This document shows positions 1-7,133 of a DNA stretch of 9,000 nt, in pieces. The translations under genes and the position numbers were made by a program. Below the pieces are notes generated by a model that saw only the letters and a list, made by a program, of their open reading frames with translations, was not told the DNA's origin and made no database searches. Source of the DNA: Bacteroidaceae bacterium (GTDB lineage: Bacteria; Bacteroidota; Bacteroidia; Bacteroidales; Bacteroidaceae); assembly GCA_028709135.1 (NCBI GenBank), contig JAQVXN010000060.1:1-9000 (forward strand). The letters are read 5' to 3'. Within the stretch, counting starts at the first letter, position 1. Every line of letters begins with the position of its first letter.

Positions 1-798
1 GTTTGTAATGTTGCCCTTGATGCTGTCGTTTCCGACATGTTTGGTAAATCTGCCACTTCCATCACGGACTATTTAATCTCATCTGATTCTTTTAACCCTG
101 ATCATTGCTCATCTCTTCTTAAAGGTTCTTTGAAGAATAAAGCTGATGAAGTAGTTGAATCTATTCAAGGATATCAGATGACAAAAGAACAAAAAGAACG
201 TATGATAATGGTTCGTTCTCATCTAAACTTTGTTCAGCAATCTATTACAGAATTGGATCAAAAGCTTGATAAGATGGTAATCAACTACAATGCTACTATT
301 GCACTGCTTTGTACCATCCCCGGAGTTGATAGAGCTTCTGCTATCACTATCATCTCCGAAATTGGTACTGATATGTCTCATTTTGCCAACTCAAAGCGGC
401 TATGTTGTTGGGCAGGTCTCACTCCTAGCAACAACGAATCTGCTGGTAAGAAGAAATCTGTGAAAATTTCACGTGCTGGCGTTTACCTCAAACCTGCATT
501 GGTACAAGTTGCCCATGCAGCCGCGAAATCTACCAATTCTCCTTACTATAGAAACAAATATGAATCTATTAGCAAAAGGAGGGGTAAAAAGAGAGCAATT
601 ATTGCTATCGCAAGGATGATACTAACTGCCATTTATCATATGCTTACTACTGGCGAGTTGTGGAATCCTAGTGATCTTTTTAAAATTGATATGCCACAAT
701 CAATGCGTGCAATCCAGAAAGAAAAAGCTATTAAACAAGCTAAAAAACTTCTGATCTCTGAAGGAATAATTACAGATGCCGATATAATTGTGGCTTAA
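1..798 (+). CDS. IS110-family transposase, 3' part (5' end outside window)
   Basis: The frame is open from base 1 to the TAA at 796-798, giving 265 visible residues. The methionine at 37 is internal, because in-frame coding continues upstream of it. The visible part contains a charged helical linker (about codons 60-100) and then the C-terminal Transposase_20 domain. That domain starts around the motif IPGVDRASA (from about base 316) and continues through CWAGLTP to SRAGVYLKP. IS110 enzymes pair an N-terminal RuvC-like DEDD domain, missing here, with a C-terminal domain carrying an essential serine. The serine in NNESAG (codon 439-441) is the likely one by position, which is an inference. These enzymes are DNA recombinases guided by an element-encoded bridge RNA. 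The gene runs opposite to all the defence genes, as expected for an inserted element. Family assignment is firm; the IS110 versus IS1111 subgroup cannot be settled from this part. Confidence 0.93.
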   Translation, partial: VCNVALDAVVSDMFGKSATSITDYLISSDSFNPDHCSSLLKGSLKNKADEVVESIQGYQMTKEQKERMIMVRSHLNFVQQSITELDQKLDKMVINYNATIALLCTIPGVDRASAITIISEIGTDMSHFANSKRLCCWAGLTPSNNESAGKKKSVKISRAGVYLKPALVQVAHAAAKSTNSPYYRNKYESISKRRGKKRAIIAIARMILTAIYHMLTTGELWNPSDLFKIDMPQSMRAIQKEKAIKQAKKLLISEGIITDADIIVA

Positions 799-890
799 TT
801 AAATGCTTATTTTTTTGATTATTAATGACCTTTATTAAGTTTGCCTATTTTTACATTCTCTCAAGTCGTTTTTCACGCTAGTACCTCAAA
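1..890 (+). mobile_element. IS110-family insertion element, right-hand part (end approximate)
   Basis: The element is inferred from its transposase. IS110 elements usually lack clear terminal inverted repeats and target duplications, so the right end cannot be read from one copy. I place it provisionally in the non-coding stretch after the transposase stop, somewhere between about 800 and 1020. The stretch 799-890 is very AT-rich and has no open frame in the transposase direction. The left end lies outside the window. Confidence 0.45.
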
Positions 891-1033
891 CAAATTTTAT
901 TATTATACATGCTAACGCATTTCTTTGAATATGATTCTACTTCCATGATATTCAAACACAAATTGTTTATTAATTCTATACAAATGAATATGTTTATAAA
1001 CTTAGTATTATTTTCAGCTGCTTTCCTTGCCAT
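878..1033 (-). CDS. Short ORF behind gajB, possibly a gene cut off by the IS110 element
   Basis: An ATG at 1033-1031 is preceded by AGGAG (1046-1042) with an 8-base spacer, a near-ideal ribosome binding site. The predicted 51-residue product begins MARKAAENNTKF, which looks like a genuine hydrophilic N-terminus. It then becomes an isoleucine-, asparagine- and cysteine-rich stretch that does not look like a folded domain, and it ends at TAG near 878. The frame starts about 51 bases after the gajB stop on the same strand, so it would be the next gene of that operon. One reading is that only the first dozen or so codons are original and the rest is read-through into the end of the inserted element. 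I do not recognise the product. It could also be a chance ORF, as the region is AT-rich and the frame runs through a palindrome. Confidence 0.33.
   Translation of the reverse strand: MARKAAENNTKFINIFICIELINNLCLNIMEVESYSKKCVSMYNNKICLRY
924..956. repeat. 33-bp imperfect palindrome between the IS110 gene and gajB
   Basis: The arms TTTGAATATGAT (924-935) and ATGATATTCAAA (945-956) are inverted copies with a single G/G mismatch in the stem, separated by a 9-base loop. No run of T follows on either strand, so it is a poor intrinsic terminator. It could be an IS110/IS1111 subterminal structure, a palindromic target next to the insertion, or a processing or weak termination hairpin after gajB. Confidence 0.6.
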
Positions 1034-1084
1034 TTTGTTATCTCCTGCTAATTTTAATTTCACTTGCATCCCATTATCAATCCT

Positions 1085-2648
1085 TTATACCTTTCTAAAT
1101 TCATCAGAACATTTACATTCAACAACATTTTCTAATTTAACATCTATTCCTATATCATTTAATTTCTTCAGATTACTCTTTACCTTGCCCCAATATGTTT
1201 TCCCGTTATTAGTTCGGAAGTTATAAAGAACCAGAAGCCGTTGCTCTGGACGTGAAACTGCGACATAATGTAAAAAAGAATCATCTTCATTATTCAAATT
1301 ATAATCTTCTGCCAAAACGATTACCTGCTTGTACTCCAAGCCTTTAGCTGCGTGAACTGTAGTAATTACTCTTTCTTGCTTTTCACTATTATAAGTTGCG
1401 TAGTATCTATCATCATTTACCACCTTAAATAATTCATCTATTTCCTTTTTCATTTGTTCATCCTGAATATATCCCAATATTTCATACAACTTGATACATG
1501 AAGAATGAAACTCTGCATCATTATTGCATTTCTGTTGAATAACTTCTAACTGCTTTCTTATATTATTAAGTTTATAAGCATCAGAATTAGGAATTTCATC
1601 ATAAAAATCATATTCCGAATATAACTCATTAAGAAGATATAAAGCAACTTGTCTTACAATCCACACATGTTCACTCTCTAAATCAGCATAATCTAATGGT
1701 GACCCTGGAATAAATGTAAAATCCAAATGATTCTCATTTAATTGTTTAGCCCATCTTTCACCATTTGCATTTTGTCTAACTAAAAAGGCACATGGTTTAC
1801 TCAAATGACCCATTCATTTATTTCCGCAATTGTATATGACTCATCTTTATATGCATAGCAGCGCACTCCATTATCAAAGTTTTGTATTTGAAAATCTCTT
1901 CTGACATCATCCATAAACATATTTGAATAGTTTTGAATAGAAACTGTAGAACGGAAATTATGCCTTAGCCTAAATACATTGAAATCGCCATCACGAAGAA
2001 TATTCTCAAATCCCTCTGAATAGCCACCCCTCCAACCATATATTGATTGTTTTAAATCACCAACAATAAATAGAGGGATTTTTAATTCCTTACATATGTA
2101 AGTGAACAAGTTATGCATATCTTTATCGCTATCTTGATATTCGTCAATAAATATTCTGAAATTTTAGCTTGCATATATCTCCTTGCTGCTTCTGAACCTT
2201 CCAAGATCTTTAATGCTAATTGAAATGAAAAATTTTTCCTATTGTCATTATATTTGCAAATAAATCCGGTATCTTTAATCTTATTAATTCCAATTTCAAA
2301 ATTTCTGAACATATTTTCACTTGAATAATTTGGTTTAATTTCTTTCTTAAATTCTCGACCATATACATCATACATAAATGGATTAATAATTTCTTTTAAT
2401 ACAAAATTATCATTTGTACCAACAAAACCATCTCCTTTACTACCTGATAAACGTGTTTCAATTTCTTTTGCTGCTTTTTTTGTAAAGGTAATAGCTGCAA
2501 ATGTTCTAAATGTATGATTAATAGCAATTTCTGCTTTAATCTTATCTACTGTAGTATGAGTCTTCCCTGTACCTGCACTTGCACTAATAGCTATATTCCC
2601 ATCTTGTACAGTTATCTGTTCTCTTATGTCATTATCTATTGGCAACAT
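1085..2648 (-). pseudogene. gajB: Gabija helicase GajB (UvrD/Rep-like), split by two frameshifts
   Basis: GajB is the superfamily 1A helicase partner of GajA. Three consecutive frames hold its motifs in order. Frame one (2648 to about 2165) has the Walker A ASAGTGKT (residues 23-30) and motif Ia ITFTKKAAKE. Frame two (about 2164 to 1806) has motif II IDEYQDSD, then GDLKQSIYGWRGG (III) and RLRHNFRST (IV). Frame three (about 1802 to 1085) has TTVHAAKGLEY (V) and YVAVSRPEQRL (VI). Adding one A to the minus-strand A run at 2165-2162, and one T to the run at 1805-1803, restores a continuous 521-residue protein, close to the roughly 494 residues of the Bacillus cereus protein. The joins then read AKNFRIFIDEYQ and EWVILSKPCAF. 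The start is ATG at 2648, with AAAGGAG at 2666-2660 and a 13-base overlap with the end of gajA. As written, no fragment holds a complete helicase core. Real decay and sequencing error both remain possible. Confidence 0.9.
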
Positions 2649-4357
2649 AGGTCACACAGCTCCTTTATGCAAACAAATAACTTATGGTTGACTATTTTAT
2701 TTATAACAGCCGGTGCTTTAATATCATTACACAGTTCAATCATATGAATCATCTTTTTATCTTGAAGGTAATCCACTGCATTCTTAGATGTATCTTTTGT
2801 CTTAATAAAACTATCCATCTTAGCTGGGATTGCCTCATATAAATCATTTTCCAAATCAACTCTAGACAAATAAATTTTCTGCTGCAACAACAAATCAACT
2901 TTATCCTTGTAATTCACATCGAAGATCATTAATTGAATACTCTTTTTATCTTTATCAAATTTTATACCCGTATAAGATACATTTTCTACTTCTGCTTCGC
3001 CAATTGTTGAAAGTCCTCTATTCAATCCTAAATGATTGTAATTTTTCTTTTTCTTATTATATTTTAAATCATTGTCAGTCTTAATCATGGTTACAACATT
3101 CAACTTATCTAATATTTTGCGATATTCTTTAAAGTTAATACCATTCACAACTAAAATGTATCCACCCTTTAGCTCATAATCCGGACATTTGAAAGACATA
3201 ACAGTATCAAATAAAATTTTCTCTGATGGTCCCTCCACTAATAAGACATAATTTGCATAAATTGCTTCTGCCAGATTCTGATTAAGTTGAGTTTTTACTT
3301 TCTGGTATTCTTTTGGAACTTTATAATGAACCGATTTTCCATCCGTCTTATTGGTTTTATATATCTTTATAAGGTTAACCTCATCCATCGAACTCACAAT
3401 CAATGGAGAGTGTGTCGTTAAAAACATATATTTAAAAATTGTATCTGTAAATAATTGTTTTGAGACCGCTAATTGCATTGAACGATGTAAGTGATTTTCC
3501 AATTCCTCAATTAAAAATATGTTAATTCTCGTATCTTCAAATTTTCTATTTTCAAGAGAAAGTAACGTATACGCCAGCAACTTCCTTCTTCCATCTCCAG
3601 AAGTAGGATAAGTGTTACCAGCTTCATAGTTTATGTAAGGCATTAGCTTTGATGCAACATTTTCTAATTCTACTTCTGAGCAAATTGTAATTTTAAATCC
3701 CTTCTCGTTTCGATACTTAAAGTACTCATCCCGAATAGTATTTTCCAAAGACTTAATGCTTCCCATGTTGCTGATATTTACATTAAGCTTGTCTATTATC
3801 TTTTTAACGTTATCTCTTTCACTTTGCGTCATACTGCTTTCTCGTTTAAAAATTTCTCTTGTATAATTCTTGAAAACATTATTTAGTTGCACAGAGGAAT
3901 CAATATATATAACGTTAAAAATCTTATCTATTTCAAAATTTGCTTGTATACTAGGTACCGGTTCTAAATATAATAAATCACTGCCCCAATACAATTCCGG
4001 CACTACAGTAATACTTTCCTCCAAATATTTTGCTCGCAGTTGAATAAATACAGTGTCATATCCACTTGCAATTGCTCCTTGCATACGTCTACGAATTTTC
4101 TTATTATCGTTATCATTCGTATCACTAATATCCAATTCTACAGTAATGTCTATTTCTCTATCGGTTTTCTTTTGATAAAAATCAGATTCATTTAATCCTC
4201 TTCTTCTACATTCTTTATCAAAAATGAATCTAATTGCATATAGAAAGTTTGTTTTTCCAATGTCATTCAAACCAAAAAGAATATTTTTGTTTTCCAACCC
4301 TAACTCAACGTCTTCAAAATTACGAAAATTATGAATTTTAATCCGCCTTATCTCCAT
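2636..4357 (-). CDS. gajA: Gabija protein GajA, OLD-family ATPase/TOPRIM endonuclease
   Basis: This 573-residue protein is close to the usual GajA length of about 578. The N-terminal ABC ATPase domain shows Walker A GLNDIGKTN (29-37, with K35), a signature-like SGDGRRKL (253-260), Walker B INIFLIEELE (278-287) followed by NHLH, and the switch histidine in LTTHSP (H316). The C-terminal TOPRIM nuclease has VEGPSEK (E375), KTDND (D428, D430) and a later acidic/lysine region (about 501-535). Spacing matches the OLD class 2 pattern. In Gabija, GajA is a sequence-specific nicking endonuclease held inactive by nucleotides and freed when phage replication depletes them. GajB downstream overlaps it by 13 bases, which is the classical gajAB arrangement. 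The start is the ATG at 4357, with AAAAGGA about 10 bases upstream and the sequence MEIRRIKIHNFRNF, the normal N-terminus of this ATPase fold. All catalytic motifs look intact. Confidence 0.94.
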   Translation of the reverse strand: MEIRRIKIHNFRNFEDVELGLENKNILFGLNDIGKTNFLYAIRFIFDKECRRRGLNESDFYQKKTDREIDITVELDISDTNDNDNKKIRRRMQGAIASGYDTVFIQLRAKYLEESITVVPELYWGSDLLYLEPVPSIQANFEIDKIFNVIYIDSSVQLNNVFKNYTREIFKRESSMTQSERDNVKKIIDKLNVNISNMGSIKSLENTIRDEYFKYRNEKGFKITICSEVELENVASKLMPYINYEAGNTYPTSGDGRRKLLAYTLLSLENRKFEDTRINIFLIEELENHLHRSMQLAVSKQLFTDTIFKYMFLTTHSPLIVSSMDEVNLIKIYKTNKTDGKSVHYKVPKEYQKVKTQLNQNLAEAIYANYVLLVEGPSEKILFDTVMSFKCPDYELKGGYILVVNGINFKEYRKILDKLNVVTMIKTDNDLKYNKKKKNYNHLGLNRGLSTIGEAEVENVSYTGIKFDKDKKSIQLMIFDVNYKDKVDLLLQQKIYLSRVDLENDLYEAIPAKMDSFIKTKDTSKNAVDYLQDKKMIHMIELCNDIKAPAVINKIVNHKLFVCIKELCDLCCQ

Positions 4358-4474
4358 CTCAAGCCGTCCTTTTCTCTGTACTTTAATTTATAATTGCAGT
4401 TCTCTTATTCTATAATGAATTTAACAAACATATTACTGCTAACGACCATGTAACTTCATTATTTTTAATATACA

Positions 4475-4507
4475 CTAACATTTTTGATATTCGATTACCT
4501 CAAGCAT
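4475..4507 (-). CDS. Ten-codon mini-ORF in the gajA leader
   Basis: AAGGAG (4520-4515) lies 7 bases before an ATG at 4507-4505. The frame reads MLEVIEYQKC and stops at TAG (4477-4475), about 117 bases upstream of the gajA start. The ribosome binding site is as good as those of the real genes, so ribosomes probably load here. It may be a leader peptide or the remnant 5' end of a lost gene; there is no codon run that would suggest amino-acid attenuation. Nothing shows that the peptide itself has a function. Confidence 0.25.
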   Translation of the reverse strand: MLEVIEYQKC

Positions 4508-4549
4508 AATGAAACTCCTTTCAACTTCTCATTATTCTGCTCAATCATC

Positions 4550-4591
4550 AGATTGTCCAATTTACAATGGGATGTTGAAGTTGGACAATCT
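4550..4591. repeat. Perfect 11-bp inverted repeat upstream of gajA
   Basis: AGATTGTCCAA at 4550-4560 is matched by its exact inverse TTGGACAATCT at 4581-4591, with a 20-base loop. There is no adjacent T run in either direction, so it is not a standard terminator. A competing 7-bp pairing exists between CAACTTC (4522-4528) and GAAGTTG (4577-4583), overlapping the right arm, so an RNA from this region could take two alternative folds. It lies between the ATPase gene of the upstream operon and the gajA mini-ORF. An operator for a regulator, an RNA leader or the footprint of a small mobile repeat are all possible. Confidence 0.65.
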
Positions 4592-4604
4592 ATTGCTAAT
4601 CACT

Positions 4605-4642
4605 ATTATATTTATTATATATTGTGCATATCTTCTTTTTAA
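4605..4642 (-). promoter_or_regulatory. Candidate gajAB promoter region
   Basis: On the minus strand two exact TATAAT boxes occur at 4619-4614 and 4610-4605, directly after the stop codon of the ATPase gene and before the inverted repeat. The best -35 candidate for the first box is a weak TTAAAA at 4642-4637, at 17-base spacing. The region is so AT-rich that TATAAT can arise by chance. If used, the transcript would include the inverted repeat and the mini-ORF before gajA. Confidence 0.22.
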
Positions 4643-6624
4643 ACGTACCACTCCTCCGGAATTAATTTATCTCCATTTCTCCATTCAACTACTTCATGAA
4701 CGCCTTCAATACCTCCGTATATGCTACTGTCAGCATGTTCAAGAATGATGCATTGCCAAGCACCCTTTTTTTCAGAAATAGATTTAGCGAGAGTCTTGAA
4801 TATACTTTTCACTGCATTAATATCTTCATTTTCATATTGAGGATCATATTCATGATTCTCATCGTTTCGCCTTAATTTAGGAAAATAAACTTGGCTTGGC
4901 TGATCTAAAATTACAAAACTTGGAACACAGGATAAATCAAGCTCTAAAAAATATTCTTGCAAGGAACACATTAAACCAATATGAAAAGACACCCAATTTG
5001 ATGCACTACCAACTTCAGAAAGAAAATGCCAATGACCATCATTACTAAGAACAGAAATATTTAAATCCTTAATACTAAATTTTGGAGCTACCTTGCGATA
5101 CCTATCCTCAACATCAAGAGTTTCTAAATGCTTAAGAATCCCTTGAGAAATAATTGCAACAGCATTATCAATACGTTCTTGAACTTTTTTTCTATCAACT
5201 AACTTTATTAAGTCGTTATACTCTTTTTCTAAGACGAAAATTTCTTTTTGCAAGTCACCACCATCAACAAGTTTTTCGAATATCTCCATTGATGCTTGTA
5301 AATGACCAAGAAATAAGAACATGCTTTTTTTACGATGAAATTCTCCCTGTGCAATTTCATCACGGGCTAACAACAAGTCAAATCGCTTTTGATACTTTTC
5401 CTTTTCATCTAAAAGTTTCTGCAATTCTAATTTAATTCTCTCTTCTTCTCTTGAAAACGAAGTAGGAACATCCGCAACTTTTATTGATTGTTCTTCAAAT
5501 TTTTTAAATGCTTTAATAACCTTAGAAAGTTCATTTGTCTTTTTGGGATGTTCAGTACCACCACATACGGGGCATTCGTTGGACTGAGATGATATACTTT
5601 CCAACCATTGTGAAATGTGTAATCTTTCTGCTCTCTTATTCTGAGAAATACCGTAATCAATAAGACCCAATTTTAAGCGTCTAATATCACTAAGTCTTTT
5701 CTTTGTAGCACCAATCTGAACACTAATTCTTTCTTCTTCAAATTCTAGATCCGAAATTTCCTGATTAGCTATTTCGATATTATCAAATTTGGTTTTTGTG
5801 TATTCCGGGATATTTTCAAATATCTGCTTTGCTACTTCTAACAAATCTTCTGGTTTAGTCTCACTAGAAACCTCTTTTTCAAGGATTCCATATTCATTTG
5901 CTACTTTTAAATGGCCAAGCATATTAGCCATCCAGGAAGATGATACATTTTTAACCTTTTCATACTCTTTTCTTAGTTGATTGAGTCTTTTTTCTATATA
6001 TTGAAGACGTTGTCTTGCAACTAAAATTTCAATATTTTCAGCTCCCAAAATAAAGGGAAACCAATTCCTTAGTCTTTCTCGGTGTTCATGAGCATGCGTT
6101 TTATAAAATAAAACATTTTGATTTGCAACAATGTCCTGATTCTGAAAGACTAATGCCATCAAATCTCGGAACCCCAATCGAGCTTGATAGCTTTCAGTTT
6201 CATTTTTCCCATCACCCAAACCAAAATAAGGAACAGATGCAATGGAGTTCAGAATATTCTTTATACCATCAGTATTCTCATTAGGGTCTATAATTGCAGG
6301 GGGAATACTAACAAATGCCCCTCGAGACAAGTGAAAATCATTAGAAACATTATTCCCACTTGGTACTTTCCTTGAAATCAAAATTTGCTCTATTTCTGTT
6401 TGAAAAACAACACCATACCAGGATGCATAATCACGTATTGTATCTATGGGTATAAGACAATCGCTAGATGCAAGACAATAATCGATAATTGGAATAATTG
6501 CAGATTTACCTGTGCGTGATGCTCCAGTTATTACATTTACTTTACCTATTTCAAATGAAATGATTTTCGGTGCAAACTCTGCAGATTTTGGCCAAATTAT
6601 TAATTTTAATAGTTGAAATTTCAT
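4639..6624 (-). CDS. DUF3732-type SMC/Rad50-like ATPase of an ABC-three-component system
   Basis: This 661-residue ATPase matches the DUF3732 family as I know it, over its full length. Walker A is GASRTGKS (34-41). Two long charged helical arms (about 197-340 and 365-490) flank a zinc-hook motif CPVCGG (C351, C354), as in Rad50. The signature region is SEVGSASNW (536-544). The Walker B strand is FVILDQPSQVYFP (570-582), where Q575 takes the place of the usual catalytic glutamate. The switch histidine follows in ILEHADSS (H630). Such proteins dimerise around ATP and are thought to sense foreign or abnormal DNA and control a partner effector. Its ATG overlaps the upstream gene's stop as TAATG, and AGGTGG lies 7 bases upstream, so it is translationally coupled. 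It is the last gene of the three-gene operon. It appears intact; the DNA trigger cannot be read from the sequence. Confidence 0.9.
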   Translation of the reverse strand: MKFQLLKLIIWPKSAEFAPKIISFEIGKVNVITGASRTGKSAIIPIIDYCLASSDCLIPIDTIRDYASWYGVVFQTEIEQILISRKVPSGNNVSNDFHLSRGAFVSIPPAIIDPNENTDGIKNILNSIASVPYFGLGDGKNETESYQARLGFRDLMALVFQNQDIVANQNVLFYKTHAHEHRERLRNWFPFILGAENIEILVARQRLQYIEKRLNQLRKEYEKVKNVSSSWMANMLGHLKVANEYGILEKEVSSETKPEDLLEVAKQIFENIPEYTKTKFDNIEIANQEISDLEFEEERISVQIGATKKRLSDIRRLKLGLIDYGISQNKRAERLHISQWLESISSQSNECPVCGGTEHPKKTNELSKVIKAFKKFEEQSIKVADVPTSFSREEERIKLELQKLLDEKEKYQKRFDLLLARDEIAQGEFHRKKSMFLFLGHLQASMEIFEKLVDGGDLQKEIFVLEKEYNDLIKLVDRKKVQERIDNAVAIISQGILKHLETLDVEDRYRKVAPKFSIKDLNISVLSNDGHWHFLSEVGSASNWVSFHIGLMCSLQEYFLELDLSCVPSFVILDQPSQVYFPKLRRNDENHEYDPQYENEDINAVKSIFKTLAKSISEKKGAWQCIILEHADSSIYGGIEGVHEVVEWRNGDKLIPEEWYV

Positions 6625-7133
6625 TAGAATACCACCTTTAGATAAGCTTCAATAGTTGAAACATCATGTTTAGATAACCATTTACCAAGTATTTCAGCTT
6701 TTTTCCCTTCATTTGTAATATTTTTTTTCAAAGCCTTCCCGCGACTTGCGCTCTTCTTTAAATCACGAGGATACAATTTTCCACTATCTACATCCCAAAA
6801 GAGCAGGCCTTCTGCAATTGCAATATCAATTGCAGCCAATGTATATTCGCGTTTTTCTATTATGCGATATTGGATAGATAACAATATGTCTGAGTTTTTT
6901 GTATTTTCAAAACTGCGAGCATAAGATTGCAAATCAGTCCTTTGATTATTAATTGGTTTGAGTAATTCCTTATTTGTCAAAATGGCACTGGCTAGAAAAT
7001 GCAAAAGCCCTATTGGAGCGTCACCGTGTGGATGACCGCTGCAGTAACCTTGAGTAAATCTCCATAGTAAAAAAGCACCTATAGTTGGAGTATTCCAAAG
7101 CTTAACCTCATCAACTAATTTTCCCAAAATCAT
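6624..7133 (-). CDS. ABC-three-component system middle component
   Basis: This 169-residue protein lies between the nuclease and the ATPase genes. Its N-terminal segment LWNTPTIGAFLLWRFTQGY (13-31), then HPHGDAPIGLLHFL, resembles the helical start of the middle components that define ABC-3C operons. The rest is mixed helix with a short winged-helix-like stretch ending in SGKLYPRD (about 116-123), then a lysine-rich tail. No catalytic motif is visible. By analogy with LmuC/DdmB it would bridge the ATPase and the effector, which is an inference from order and family. Its ATG overlaps the effector stop as ATGA and its TAA overlaps the ATPase start, so three proteins in fixed ratio are expected. 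The start at 7133 is supported by a GAGGGGG run immediately upstream, although the spacer is short. Confidence 0.8.
   Translation of the reverse strand: MILGKLVDEVKLWNTPTIGAFLLWRFTQGYCSGHPHGDAPIGLLHFLASAILTNKELLKPINNQRTDLQSYARSFENTKNSDILLSIQYRIIEKREYTLAAIDIAIAEGLLFWDVDSGKLYPRDLKKSASRGKALKKNITNEGKKAEILGKWLSKHDVSTIEAYLKVVF

Noticed and set aside
909..1226. Plus-strand ORF of 105 codons overlapping the end of gajB
   Set aside because: It is antisense to the recognisable GajB C-terminus, has no good ribosome binding site and gives a hydrophobic low-complexity product typical of antisense AT-rich frames.
1085..2648. Programmed frameshifting as the explanation of the split gajB
   Set aside because: Neither site has a slippery heptamer with a clear downstream stimulator, and two separate events would be needed to make one protein.
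4495..4548. Minus-strand frame ending EQNNEKLKGVSLCLR before gajA
   Set aside because: The residues look protein-like and the frame is open back to 4599, but it is short, has no ribosome binding site and runs through the inverted repeat. It may be a relic C-terminus, but I could not assign it to any family.
4550..4591. Inverted repeat read as an intrinsic terminator for the ABC-three-component operon
   Set aside because: The loop is 20 bases and no U tract follows the stem on either strand.
4509..4748. Plus-strand ORF of 79 codons with a hydrophobic segment
   Set aside because: Its second half is antisense to the conserved C-terminus of the DUF3732 ATPase, and its apparent ribosome binding site is missing; the hydrophobic stretch comes from AT-rich spacer.
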